DNA of 64,000 nucleotides from Sorghum bicolor (GCF_000003195.3 NC_012870.2:16360501-16424500); one strand, 5' to 3'; shown: positions 48,975 to 61,998, counted from the first letter of the stretch. Notes: a model not told the origin generated them from the letters alone. Program-made: numbers and translations.

Positions 48975-49649
48975 AACACGATGTAGGTGCCTTTGGTTCC
49001 TAGTTTCTGCATTTCCGTAGGTTTTTTTTTTCTGCAGGTAGTTCTGCACAGGTAGGATGTGAAGTTTTACAAGGCGGTGGATATTAACAGATTGAACGCT
49101 GACAAAGTTTGACCATCTTGGAACCCTGTTTAGTTGGTCGTGATGTGCGCCTGTTTAATTTAAGTGCATCATCATCGACTGAGGTTCGCCTGGCTGATTT
49201 GTGCTGAATGACTCGCAAGCAGATAAAGAACAAGCTAACAATAACTTTGTGTGTGTACTATCTGTTTACTCGGCTTTCGGCCGGTGATTGCATCACTTTT
49301 TCCTCTGCAATCATGAAAGTGTCACTCTGGTTGTGAAATGATGCGCAGGGCGCAGCCGAAAAGGCGAAGTTGGGTGTGGTGGTGAAATGGTGCGCGTCTC
49401 ATCTAATTTGATCTGATTTGATTCATTTCATGGGCTCTGGTGGTGCCTGGTGCGTGATGCTTTTGGAGCAAATGTTGCTTCCAGCAGACCAGCACAGGTT
49501 TCGTGGAGGCTGTCAGGCAACTTCTGGGGGACACTTTTTTTTAATCGTGTTTTTACTTTTCTTCCCCTGTATCAATTGTTCATTCAGACAAACTTTTACA
49601 GACACATTTTGAGCAAATGTCTGCTTTAAACACATCTTATATATATATA

Positions 49650-49875
49650 GGCCTTGTTTACTTCCACCCAAAAATTTTCAAGATTCTCCATCAAATCTTT
49701 AGACGCATGCATGAAGTATTAAATATAAACGAAAATAAAAACTAATTGCACAATTTGGTCGAAATCTACGAGACGAATCTTTTAAGCCTAGTTAGTCTAT
49801 AGTTGGACAATAATTACTACAAACAAAAATGCTACAGTGTCGCGAAATTTTTTCCTTCGCGAATTAAACACGGCC
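49650..49875. mobile_element. Tourist-like MITE between the CCCH-like and phosphatase genes
   Basis: GGCCTTGTTTACTTCC...GAATTAAACACGGCC with ATA on both sides. It ends about 195 bp before the phosphatase ATG. Confidence 0.88.
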
Positions 49876-50070
49876 ATATATAACATGAAAAAAAAAATAT
49901 TGGCGCCTTCATTGATAGTGACAGTCCAGCAGTGAAAAGAAAAAAAAAATACTAAAATGGCGCCTTCTTTGAACTGTGCTCTACCAGAAATGACCTGTTC
50001 CAGAGGTAGTCCGCCATACAAGGATACAGCCCCAGCCCCCCAGAGGACGAGGAGTGCCTACTCTCCTGCC

Positions 50071-53000
50071 ATGGCCGCGCCTCCGCTCCCCTTCCCCCTC
50101 CTGATACTCCTGCTCCTACTCGCTGTATCCTCCTCCACCGTCGCCGCCGCCGCGGCAATCGGGGCTCCGGTGCTAGGGGAGGACTACGTCCGTCCGCCGC
50201 CGTCGCGGTCGCACCGCAAGGCACTCCTTAGCCTCTTCCCTTGGAGCAAGAAGAAGGAGTCATCCTCCGCCTCCGATCCGCAGCAGGTGAACTCTCGTGC
50301 CTCATCCCTGTCGATTTGATACCTTGAGCTGAATTTGGGGGGTGTTCTGGGGATTGGTCCAGCAAAGGAACCTTTCTTGTTTTGACAGCAACCGGGTCTA
50401 TCCGGATACTTCTTCATCTGGTGAAGCTTGGCTGGATCGAACTAGTCGATTTGATGCTAGCTGTTTGTGGCCATCTATCAACACTTTTTTGGTCAAGTCT
50501 ATCAACACTTTCCCCTTACTAACTACACTTAATAAGTATGTTTAATTCAAGGGCTTCAGCTGATTTACTGTGTATTGAATGGTTCTATCTCGGTATCTGC
50601 GTTCAGAAATAGCTCCGTTCGTCCAATTCGCTGAATATTCACTCCACCCTAGTCGTATCTGACTCGTCTTTGGTGAGTGAGGTCATGCCAATTCCAACGC
50701 AAACTAGTCGTAGCACTCAGTCGTGGTTCTCGATTACTAGTAACTAAATCAAAACCATGTTTTTGGTGCTGTTAGGGAGAGATCACTGGTTGTTCCTTCT
50801 AAGGTGCCCAAACACTGATTAGCTGGACATGACAGCATGCACAAGAATTTCCCCCTGTAGGAGCCTAGGAGCTTGTGGGGGTGGGCTCAGAATAGTAGGC
50901 TGAACGAATCTATGAAGCCTTCTGAAGGTATTTAAAGTTCAACTTTCCGGTGTGATAAAGCAGAAACTCTATATCAGTGCATGCTTGGGCACTTCACTAC
51001 TCATGTGCATTATATGTCCATTCCACTTGGTAACATGTTAGCAGCGCAGTGTGATGACCATAAAGTTTACTAGTCCTGCAACGTTTTTCTTCTTTCTTAT
51101 CCTTTATATAATCCGTCTTGGCTGCTCATACTTTGTACTTTGTAGGAACATAGATAGACAGATATAAATATAGGACCACAAGCTCATGAGGCCTACAAAA
51201 ACCCCACCCAAATAGTTGAATCATGATTCTGGACCACTAATTTTTGTTTTGCAGCTTTCTACCTTTTTTTTCATTTGTATGACCATACTCCACTCAGCCA
51301 CAACCCTGATGAGGGTTTTCTGTTGGATTTTATGGCTTTACACCCAAATGTTAATTGTGTTACATGCGACTTGGTGCCTAAATGTTGAAGATGTTAACAT
51401 CCATTAGCATCTTTACTGTGAAACATAAGGTAGTTTTTTAGTCCCTGGCTGATTTGGAACTTGGCATGACCAGTTGAATTTAATGGCGCCTCATCCATTT
51501 CTTTAGACCTCTACTAAATTTAATGCACATTTTAAATGATTCCCTACTTACAGGTGCAGGCTATTAGTTCTACATCTGATAAGAGCAGACTAGTTACCTA
51601 AACTGGCACCGTTTTAAACCTGGGAGAAGTATAATTTGACCTTGTATTATGAAGTTGAGGGAATGCTTAATTTTCATGTGGTTAGTTGATGGCAAATTTA
51701 ATTATTGGCACATTAAATTTTTCATGTGGTTACTGCTGATCTTTCTTTCGAAGCCTGGTGGGGCAGGGCAGAATATGCTGTTAGTGCTGAAGTGCGTAAG
51801 GGATTAAACTCCCTCATCACCCTTGGCGCTTGCATTATCTGGAAGCTCAGGAATGACTGTGTATTTATTGGGGCTGTCCCTAATATGTCTACTGCTTTGA
51901 ACCTTGCTAGGGATGAAGCCCATCTTTGGTGCTTGGCTGGAGCCAAGGGATTATCCCTGCTCCCAGCAAGAGGTGTTGCTTAGAGTGCCTTTGGGTCAGG
52001 TCTCACCTTTCCGTTTTTCTGGTAATTAAGTCCAATGTTTTCAGGTCGTCCGATTAATCGCGATTAATCGCGCTGGTCGGTCAGGAGTGCTCGATTAGGA
52101 GGTCCGACCCGACCAGGTCGACCAGAAACCTGGTCGTCCGATTAGTCGTCCACTTATCGCGATTAATCGTCCGATTAGGACATGGACGACCAGGTTGTGT
52201 GCTCTGTTTTTGGGCTTTTTTGACTGGGCAGATATGTGGGGGGTATGGAGATGCTGTTGGTTGTCCCAGTTCTCCAGAAATAGTTTAGAAGGAGATGTTG
52301 GTTTACATCAAAAAGAGTTGAAGATGAAGAGGAATGTTGGTTTACCGTAATGCAGTCTTGATGCTTCCTTTATTGTGTATAATATAGTGTATATATAGAG
52401 GTATATATATAGGTCGACCAGCTGATATGCCTGGATGACCAGGGACGACCAGGGGGACGACCAGGGTCGATTAATCGACCTGGTCGCTGATTAATCGCGA
52501 TTAATCGCCTGGTCGGTCCCAGGTCGACCAGGATCGACCAGCCGACCAGAAAACATTGATGAAGTCCTGTTAGTTTCTGTGGATGTGTGTGTGTGTGTGT
52601 GTGTTTGGGTCTCTGTATGACTCTTATCCTTCTATTAATACAATGATATGCAGCTCTCCTGCGTGTTCGAGAAAAAAAAACTAGTTGTGTTAATATTCAT
52701 GGGTAATGTGTTAATGTGCCATATGGATGTCTTAGGCCTTCTTATTTGGGTTTTTTCCTTGATGGATATCCTAACTTCTCTGTGTCCATGATAAACAAGA
52801 GGGTCATAATTTGAGATATAAGGAAGTACTAATTGACTTCATTAGTTTATCTGTTCTCGGAAGCTAAATTTCTTTGCAGCAGATCCTTTGTGCAGTTCAT
52901 TGGTACTTTCTTAGTCCTTTACTTCCTTTTATTGTTGACAATATTTGCTCTTGAACCACTCATGTAATGGCACGATTTTCAGGTGCACATTTCACTAGCT

Positions 53001-54662
53001 GGAGAAAAGCACATGAGAATAACATGGATTACCGATGATAACTCTGTCCCATCTGTGGTAGACTATGGAACCAAAGAAGGTGCATACACAATGAAATCTC
53101 AAGGAGAAAGCACATCCTACAGTTACTTATTGTATAGCTCAGGAAAAATTCATCATGTTGTCGTCGGACCTCTTGAAGACAACACTATTTATTACTACCG
53201 ATGTGGAGGGCAAGGTCCAGAATTCCAATTTAAGACCCCGCCCTCCCAATTTCCATTGTCATTGGCTGTTGTTGGTGATCTTGGTCAGACTAGTTGGACA
53301 ACATCTACCCTGAATCACATTAAGCAGTGTGAGCATGATATGCTTTTACTCCCTGGTGATCTCTCTTATGCTGATTATATGCAACATTTGTGGGATTCCT
53401 TCGGCACATTGGTGGAGCCACTTGCTAGCAACCGGCCTTGGATGGTGACAGAAGGCAACCATGAGAAGGAGAAAATTCCACTTTTTAAGTCAGGATTTCA
53501 ATCTTATAATGCACGATGGAAAATGCCTTATGAAGAGAGTGGATCTAGATCAAATTTGTACTACTCTTTTGAAGTTGCTGGTGCACACATCATAATGCTA
53601 GGTTCATACACAGATTATGATGATAGCTCAGATCAGTATGCTTGGCTAAAGGTATAAAACTTTGCAATGATAATATCCATATCAGATTGCATTACAATTG
53701 TTTGGAGTGAGAAGGGATTGTCTATACTGAGAAGAACCATGTTTTGCTAATATTAAATTACTAAGAAGAGTAAAGATAGACTAATGATTTGAAGTCAATA
53801 CCTAATGTATCGCTCATCTTGAATTTCAATTACTAGTTATTTTATCTATGGCCATGTATATTTTATTTGTCTTAACTTGAAGAGGATGTCTTTAACTTCA
53901 AAACCTCTCAGCTATTCTTGCTAATAGTAGATATGATTTTTTTTGGTGTATTAACTTTCAGGCTGATCTTGCCAAGGTTGATAGAGAGAGGACACCCTGG
54001 CTCATTGTGTTGTTGCATGTACCATGGTACAATAGCAATTGGGCTCATCAGGGTGAAGGTGACAGTATGATGGCTTCAATGGAGACTTTGCTGTATGCTG
54101 CTCGTGTGGACATGGTAATAGCAGGTCATGTCCATGCTTATGAACGTGCGGTATGACTCCCTATATATATATATCCACGAACTGCAGTCTGCAGACGTGT
54201 TCAAATTTTGATTGATCTGAATGAAAATTACATATGGTTATTTCACCCTTCCTGCAGGAGCGAGTCTACAATGGCAGACTTGATCCTTGTGGTGCTGTTC
54301 ACATAACTATCGGGGATGGTGGGAACCGTGAAGGCTTGGCCCACAGGTACCACTTGACCACCACTGTATATGCGCCTCTGAATCTTAGTAACTTATATAA
54401 GCATCACTATAGGTATGCTTAATTGCTTCTTGGCATCTTCAGGTATCGTAATCCGAAGCCAGCTTGGTCAGTCTTCAGGGAAGCGAGCTTTGGGCATGGC
54501 GAGCTAAAGATCGTGAACTCCACCCATGCCCACTGGACCTGGCACAGGAACGACGACGAGGAGCCCGTGAGAACTGATGACGTGTGGATCAACTCTCTTG
54601 CTGGTTCAGGGTGCATCCTGGAAGGCAGCCGTGAGTTGAGGAAGATCCTAACGTCTCCTTGA
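50071..54662 (+). CDS. Purple acid phosphatase, PAP18/PAP22-like, 460 aa, secreted
   Basis: Exons 50071-50286, 52983-53651, 53962-54150, 54258-54346 and 54443-54662 join in phase and end in TGA. Residues 1-26 are a signal peptide (PLLILLLLLAVSSS-like core). A fibronectin-like N-domain follows (MRITWITDDNSVPSVVDYGT). The metallophosphatase domain carries all metal-ligand motifs in order: VVGDLGQT, GDLSYADY, GNHE, LLHVPWYNSN and GHVHAYER. It should bind an Fe(III)-M(II) pair and hydrolyse phosphate esters outside the cell or in the vacuole, often for phosphate recovery. The length matches the smaller plant PAPs (about 430-460 aa). Nothing is missing, so it is probably active. Intron 1 (2.7 kb) is swollen by a LINE fragment and a foldback element. 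Confidence 0.95.
51726..52678 (+). mobile_element. 5'-truncated LINE fragment in phosphatase intron 1
   Basis: The frame 51726-51983 (WKLRNDCVFIGAVPN and following) is the very C-terminus of a plant L1-type ORF2. The 3' region resumes after the foldback (52568 onward) with a (TG)n tract, CTATTAATACAATGATATGC and a tail GTTCGAGAAAAAAAAA. I did not find a clear target duplication. Confidence 0.75.
52034..52558. mobile_element. Foldback/Mutator-like element rich in GGTCGACC and GATTAATCG
   Basis: Ends AATGTTTTCAGGTCG and CGACCAGAAAACATTG are near-perfect inverses. Flanks ATTAAGTCC (52025-52033) and ATGAAGTCC (52559-52567) match at 8 of 9 bases, suggesting a 9-bp Mutator-type duplication. The arms repeat CCTGGTCG and the palindrome CGATTAATCG many times. 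It is inserted in the 3' part of the LINE fragment. Confidence 0.75.
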
Positions 54663-55004
54663 TGCTACATACGTAGTTTATAGCTTAGTCTAAAAGGGCC
54701 TGCGATGTACTGTATATATGCTTGCAACTTTGATAATCTAACACCGCAAAGTTAATGCGTCGTGCTGCCTGTGTATTGGGTGTTTCTTGCTCTTGTTGTA
54801 CCACTATGGATGTTTGTAGCAAGTGACATTTCTGTATACGATGGTGTTGTAATGGACTGAAGATGATACTTCACTTATCGGAAGATACAGTAATTGTTGT
54901 ACGATGTGCTGGTAGGAGTCAAATAAAACTAGTTTGTTGAGATATATCTGAATAAAACCCAAACCAAAAGGGCTATATGGGCGCCTTCGGTAGGTAGGCT
55001 ACAG
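54663..55004 (+). other. 3' flank of the phosphatase gene, then start of arm B
   Basis: A likely 3' UTR follows the stop, with AATAAA-like signals (AAATAAAAC near 54920). No other feature is seen before the inverted duplication begins near 55005. Confidence 0.5.
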
Positions 55005-55304
55005 CCTGCAGGAGTCGTGACTGGTAGGCTGGAGATGGAACGGGCCAGGCCCACACATGATTAGGCCCTATTTGGATTGGAGAAAATTCAAAAGAAAACT
55101 AGTGTCTGGCGTATGGCTGGCCAGAATGCTTTATTCCTTAATTATAAAAACAAACTTAGTCTCTGGCATGTCTAGACTGAATGTGTGGTTCCTGACAGTG
55201 ACTTGATATATAAACCTTTACAGCGCTTAGCCGAGATTCTATACTTTTATATCTAGCAGAAACTAGAAGGCAAGCACTGTAATGAAATCGAGAAGATCAA
55301 TTCG

Positions 55305-55397
55305 CTACAGCTTGGATAATCTGACTTGGGCGATGAGCTTTCTTCTCAATACACTGTCCACAAACATTACCTTCCTCAGTCTCTTGTAGTGCGCGAC
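55305..55397 (-). pseudogene. 4CL-like last exon relic in arm B, missing the catalytic-lysine motif
   Basis: The acceptor CATTTCAG and frame match the exon at 63869-63985. The translation runs VAHYKRLRKVMFVDSV, then jumps to LRRKLIAQVRLSKL. An in-frame 24-bp deletion removes PKSAAGKI, including the lysine needed for adenylation in this enzyme class. The Ser-Lys-Leu peroxisomal signal remains. No upstream exons are present in the arm. Confidence 0.85.
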
Positions 55398-56082
55398 CTG
55401 AAATGTAGTTCACACAAACTCGTTACGGTGTTATTAGAAGGGTCATATTCAGTTGATGCAGGAGTACAGGACATCGTCCATTCGGGAATTACTATGTTTC
55501 ATTAATTCGTTCTATTAGTGAGAGAGATACTATGGTCTTCTTATTATAGTAAAACTAGTTACTGATCACAACTAAGCTTGGTAGATCGGATGCCAAAATA
55601 GGCTGCTCAAGGGATAAGCATGGTAGAAGTGATAGAGGGCAAAAAGATGCAGTGAAATTTCTAGTCTATTATGGATTCACTCCGCATGAACATTCCCTCC
55701 ATTCGCACCCAACCAAGATGAACTGATGACGTAAGCAGATAAGTTTAAGGGTTGGCATAGTTGTCGACTTCCAATAGAGCAAACAGAAGACAATGTTGGT
55801 ACGATGAAAAAGAAACAGAATACAGACATCATCTAGTTTCTGATTTCGTATGCATTACACCATAACAAGCCTCTAGACCACACACAGAACCAGTCCATTT
55901 GTTCCACCGCAAGAATTCCTTGCACACCTTACTTCCTGTCTTTCTCTAAACTTGTGGCTTCTTCCATCAGCTTAGGAGTTCAGTTGATATCATTCTTCAC
56001 AGGAACTTCTAGGTTGTCAGCTTGGTTAAGACGGCAACGTCTTCCTCTACACTTGCAGTATGTTCCATCAACTTTTTAGAAC

Positions 56083-58583
56083 TCATTCAGATTGCACATT
56101 CTTCGTTGGACCTCCTTGATTGCCAAATTGCAGAGTTTTGTGCTTACTTGGTTCAGTAGCAGCGTTCCCTCTGTAAAACAGTGTATATTATTTAACAAAA
56201 TCTGCTCTGGTACAAAATCAGTTTAAATTTAACAGTAGTAAATTCAGAAACAGACCACAAAGAAGCAGGCTCACAAAATTGGTAGTTCTAGAATCTAGAC
56301 TATACAACTCAGATGCAATGATAGAAATTATGCTTAATTTCTGTTTGATGGAAATATTTTTAGTTCAAATGACAGCAAGAAGATGAGCAAAGTAGATTAT
56401 CTAACTACAACATGCCATAATAGCAGAACAATTATCTAACTAAAATGATTATGTGCAAGAAATGTTGCTTTGTGATTGCAAATTTGGCATCGGTCTGATT
56501 GATAACAGGAACAAGTTACAGCACAGAAATTTTGAGGACAGAGACCTAAGTAAAGAATATTACAATCACTTTGAATACCATCTAATGAATAAAAGAATGG
56601 TATTTTGTGGTCAGACTTGAACTCCTCATTTTGCGATAAACTTAATACATAGAACTGAATCTTCACATTATAAAATAGCAATCCATCCATGCCATATTAG
56701 TTTTCATTCTAGCTCTGGACACAGGGATTAAGGAGTGAAAAAGGTGTGGTGCACAGGGAACGAGGAGAGAGATGTATGGCTTTTGCAGGGGCTTCTCCAC
56801 CAGCTTAACTAGAAGCCCTACTGAACAAGCACGCACAGGAACAGAACCTGAAGCCAAAAGCATTGAAGCTAAAGTTGTTTTGGGCCTAGAAGCCAGTTTT
56901 TGGAGAAGCCAAAGCCCTAACAAAGAGGGCCTAATCTGAGACAAGTATATAGAAGGCTAGAATGACAATTGTTATGGGATGGAGGCAGTATACAGCATGG
57001 TTTGACTAAGCATGCTCTCCAAAGCTAGACTGACTTTTAGTATCTACTCCACTACAACACTAAAATACGTAGTCATAAGTTAATAACAAATAGAAACTAC
57101 TTTTCAGGTATGAATCCAACAATATAATTTTCATGTGAGGCTCATTTGAGGTTGGAGGCTACTGGATTATTACATTATAAAACTTGTGACTGCCCCATAA
57201 AATGAAAGGGCGTACATTATAACTAACACAAGTATGGATGTGTTTAAAACATCATTTAGTGTCTATACATGCTAGAACCATAATGTCGCTTTTATATGCA
57301 GTTCCAAATGCGAGACCTAAGTAAGAAGTTGTGTATATAAGCCTGAGACATAAGCATACACATAATAATGAGTCTACAATACAAAATTACCTGGGGGAAA
57401 GCAGATGTTTGGAGATCCCACTTCCAAAGTAGACGGAACTGTAAAGCAGCGGCCTCGGAGAGTAACAATCAGCCACACCCTTTAGAGTCTGTTTGCTCAT
57501 ATCAACAGCAAGCACAGTTACGTTTGTGTCCTCAAGGCCGTGTCTGTCCAATATGTAAACAACACCAATATCGTGGTGGCTCAGGACTGGATAACCTGAA
57601 TAGAATCCGTTCAAGATTGGCAGGTTTTTGGTTTCAGCCTCCTGCTGATCAGGGTTGGTATGTGCTGGGTACTTGGGAACTTCGATCACGCTGTCCTTCT
57701 TCCACTCATCCCAAGAATCCTTCCTTTCCCATGTGACTGCCTTCCAGGCTTCAGGTCCGACAATATGTGAACACATCTCGAAGTACTTGATGTAGCCTTC
57801 AACAGCAATGATGTCCCGAACATACAATGGAGGACCCTTGAGTTTCCTGGGCACCAATGGAGGTGGCAGTGGGATGTAGCGAAGCTCGGAGCTGTCCTTG
57901 AGGACGTCGCATACGAGGATGCCTCGCCAGAGGTCAACCCAGCCTATGGACCCAAGCTCCCCTCCAATAGTGATCACCTTGCTTGGGTAGGTGTAGAGCA
58001 ACTTCTGCTCTGATGAAGCAAGATACATAATCTTGCAGCTCCATGTATCTGTCTTGGAGCTGTAGAGGTGCAGTTTGTACTTTCCCTGGCAGTATGCCCA
58101 GCAGAGTATAGCTATGAAATACATGTCGCCACCATCACGGCAGCGCAGGAGGCCAACGTTTTCGTCAAAGAAGACTCTGCCGGGAGCCCTGGGGATCAAA
58201 TCCAGCGAAGGAGGCTTATTCTCGTCGCCGGCGTGATAGACAAAGTGGTCGTTGTTCCAAGCGACACCGTCCCGACCCAGACGGCAGATCGGGAGGCGAA
58301 GCAAGGCGAGGTCGTCCTCCGTGCTGAGGAGCATGGGGATGCCGCCGAACGCGGACTCCTCTAGATCCGGGCTGTAGACTGTGAAGCAGGAGCAGCGCGG
58401 CGGGCTAACCATCCAGAAGGTTACCCTGATGCGCTTGCCGCTGCCTGTGACGCCTTCGGCGGTGGTGGCGTTGGTGCGGTCGTCGATGTAGCCTCGCGGG
58501 TCGACGAGGATGGAAGCCGGAGGCGGATCCAGATCGTCGGGGTACAACAGAGGCGGACGGGCAAGGACTAAGGATCGGCTCAT
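56083..58583 (-). CDS. DUF1618-family protein, copy B (two exons, about 426 aa)
   Basis: Exon 1 is 58583-57391 and exon 2 is 56170-56083, with the same start and splice sites as copy A. The domain is intact and nearly identical to copy A (GWVDLWRGILVCDVL, LRYIPLPPP), with one extra codon at each of two sites (VFFDEN, RDGGDMY). In exon 2 a 2-base loss (CTGAATGAG against CTGAGATGAG) brings a TGA at 56085-56083, so the tail is about 25 residues shorter than in copy A. The core domain is untouched, so the product may still work. The gene lies convergent to copy A, about 35 kb away. Confidence 0.88.
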
Positions 58584-58700
58584 GGCTGACGGATCAGTGG
58601 GGATAGCGGCTCATCTTCTCCCGTGCGAACTGGAGGGGCAGGGAGCGTCTCCGCCAGATCTGGGCGGCGGCGGCGGGCGGCGGCGGCGGCCGAAGAAACT

Positions 58701-59208
<508 letters not shown>

Positions 59209-59433
59209 CTTGAAAACCATTTATAACTAGACCAGGGAGGTAAAATGTACGGTTTAAAAGTTGACAAAGGTGGTTTTGTTCAGATAGAGAAAACAGATTT
59301 TCATAAAAAATGAGGGAGGAAAAATATATTTTCCCCTTAGAACAAAGGAATTGCATATTCCCTTCCTCCCGAATCCTGTAGCCAGATCATCTATTCCAGT
59401 ATGCTCAGATTGTCTAAAAGTCCTAGATACTTA

Positions 59434-59560
59434 GGCCTGGTTTAGTTACACCTAAAATCTAAAAACCTTTTAAAATTTCTCATCGTATCAAATCTTGCGG
59501 TACATGTATGGAGTATTAAATCTAAAATAAAATAAATAACTAATTTCATAATTTACCTGG
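59434..59560. mobile_element. Left half of a Tourist-like MITE
   Basis: TTA then GGCCTGGTTTAGTTACACC and half of the body, ending at TTACCTGG where the Mutator-like element begins. Confidence 0.75.
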
Positions 59561-60893
59561 AGCATCTCCAACAGTTTGGTATACGACTTTCCATCCTTCA
59601 AAATTTGGCAAAATAAGCAAAAATCAACCTCCAACAATTTGCCAAAGTGACTTGCCAAATTTCTCAGCTTGCTATCCCTCGCCGCGCACGTATATTTGCG
59701 CACGTGAATCCGACTATGTATCCCTCTGCGCACGCCTACGACTCCTCTTCCTGCGCGGTCGAGGAATTTTCCTCTCCTTCCCACGTGACCGAGGCGAGTC
59801 CTCCTCTACTTCCCGCGCCTCCGTCCTCGCGAGTTCTATGCCAAGACCTGCCTCCGTCATCGCAAGGTCTCCCCGCGCGCCGAAGTCGTGGCCTCGTCCT
59901 GGTCGTTGTCACGGGCAGGAAGTAGCCCGGCCTTGACGATTCCCGATTGGATCCAGCAGCTACCCGACCAAGACGTCCACCCTCTCGTGTTGAGGTACGT
60001 ATGTCCACCCGACCAAGATCGATCTCGTACGATAGCATGTGTTCTAGTAACCGATCGTGTTGAGGTACGTACGTACGTCCACGCGTGTTCACTAATCCTT
60101 GATCGGATAGCATATGTTCTAGTGCCCTTGATCGGATAGGCAAGACAGGGTTCTCGTAATCTACGTACACTCATCTTGTGATAGTATATAGGTAGGGTTC
60201 AGTAATTTAGGTGACAGATGATATTGTATCCTGGTAATCTACGTAAACCCATCCATGATCAGGCTTCGATGACCCTTGTTGATGATCGATGATAGAGTTA
60301 GTTTCTGATCATGATATTGTTTATTGATGAATATTTGTTCGCAATGCATTCTTCTCAATTCTTTTTTTTTACATTTTTTAGACTCATGGAGATGGAAGAA
60401 GAAGGTTTCTTGTCGAACATTGTGCCACCAAGTCATGCTAACAAGGTAACTCGGCGGTCCAAAAATTTTAATTTTTTTGGAAGACGAAGTTATTTAATCA
60501 GGCTGGTTGAACGCTAGCAAAGATCCCATCCACATGGCCAACCAAAATCGTAATACGTTTTGGGGTTGAGTGCATGCTTTTTTGAGAAGAGTGTGCGCGA
60601 CGGGAGGAGTACAAGGGCACGACGATCCTCTTCCTGCGGCGGCGTGAGGTAGGCGGAGAAAGTCGAGGTCGCGCATGATGATCGATCAGGGACACGCACA
60701 CGCGAACAAAGGGAAGGTGCACAATGTACCGGTCAACAACCTCACCTGGTGTGCCCTCCTCTTTTTTTGATTTGGCAAGTTAAAAAATAGGTAATTGTTG
60801 GAGATGGCCTCTTTTCAACTTGGTAAATTATTATAGCAACTTGCTAAAACACAATATTTGACAAGTGAGATATACCAAACTGTTGGAGATGCT
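59561..60893. mobile_element. Mutator-like or Pack-type element with perfect 23-bp inverted ends
   Basis: Inverted ends open with AGCATCTCCAACAGTTTGG and are identical over 23 bases. The interior is GC-rich and gene-like (about 59690-60150 and 60590-60720) with overlapping frames on both strands but no recognised domain. A repeated word GTTGAGGTACGTA occurs at about 59990 and 60059. The flanks carry no target duplication. Confidence 0.65.
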
Positions 60894-61129
60894 GGTTTAT
60901 TACACCCAAAATCCTAAAACTTTTTAAGATTTATCATCATATCAAATCTTGCGGCACATGTATGGAGTATTAAATATAAGTAAAATAAATAACTAATTTT
61001 ATATTTACCTATAATTTGCGAGACGATTCTTTTGAGCATAATTAGTCTATGATTGAATAATAATTGCCACGTACAAATGAAAGTGCTACATGAGCCTAAA
61101 AACTTTTTGCAATGGAACTAAACAAGGCC
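60894..61129. mobile_element. Tourist-like MITE lacking its left tip
   Basis: Begins GGTTTATTACACCC (the first few bases lost) and ends GGAACTAAACAAGGCC. It overlaps in content with the half MITE at 59434-59560, so these are two different copies. Confidence 0.75.
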
Positions 61130-61287
61130 TCAGTCACATGTGAAAAAAAAATGTACTCTGAGCTCTTTTTTTCCAGTACAGGTCTGGCGCTGAGGAGGAG
61201 GGGGGGGGGGGCGGATATGCCAAGTCCAAAAATCCGATCAACTAGTACTAGTAACTAGTAATAGGAAAAGAGGGGCCTGGTGGCGTC

Positions 61288-61998
61288 TAGCCCTCGGCAC
61301 AAAACCCGATACCCGAACCCGAAATACCCGGACTCCGACTCGAAAAACCCAAACCCGCAGTACCCGAACTCTAGTTCGGATAGTGAATGTTAAAACCCAA
61401 ATTTATTTCGAGTAAATCGGGTAACATACCTCGGTACCTGAAGTACCCGAACTCTTGAAGCTAAGATTTAGATTTTGAACCATCAATTATTTTGTACAGT
61501 ATGGACTATGGAGGATTAGATGTCTCATGTCTGGTTGCCGTCAGTGAAGTCTAGACTTTGGAGCCTGGAGGCCTGGATTATGTTGTTCTCGTGTGAAGCA
61601 AGCACTGTTGTGATGGCAAGCAGCAAACTTGATCTTTGCTCTTGTATCTTGTCAGTAGTAATTATAATTAAGTAGTTAGTATCTCAGTACTTGTCGCGGT
61701 TTGCACCTCGGTTAAAAACTTGAATGCGTCATGGTTTGAACTTGTTCTTTTATCTGTCACATGAATGAGTTATCATCTATTCTATGCAAAATTCTATGAT
61801 GTTATCACTTTTGTTATGATTTTATACATTTCGAGTATATCGGGTATACCCGAACCCGAATCCGAAGTTGCGGATACCCGAACCTACGGGTAGTAGTTAT
61901 TTTGGGCTGTTTTCGGATAATAATTTTTATTACCCGAACTTTTAAAAACCCGAACTATCCGACCCAAACTTTGCGGGTTACCGGAACGCCCAGGGCTA
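61288..61998. mobile_element. hAT-type non-autonomous element with 8-bp target duplication
   Basis: Ends TAGCCCT and AGGGCTA, flanked by GTGGCGTC at 61280-61287 and 61999-62006. Both subterminal zones are packed with ACCCGAA/TACCCGAAC words in the same orientation. No transposase is encoded. Confidence 0.92.

Larger units (their letters stand above)
55005..58700 (-). repeat. Arm B of the large inverted duplication (partner at 17750-23133)
   Basis: Reading this strand in reverse reproduces arm A: leader and DUF1618 exon 1 (58700-57391), intron, exon 2 (56170-56083), downstream flank and 4CL-like exon relic (55397-55305), ending at CCTGCAGGAGTCGTGAC (55008-55024). It lacks the four insertions seen in arm A. 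A small difference in the intron (near 56896) marks the site of the arm A PIF-like element. Confidence 0.9.
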
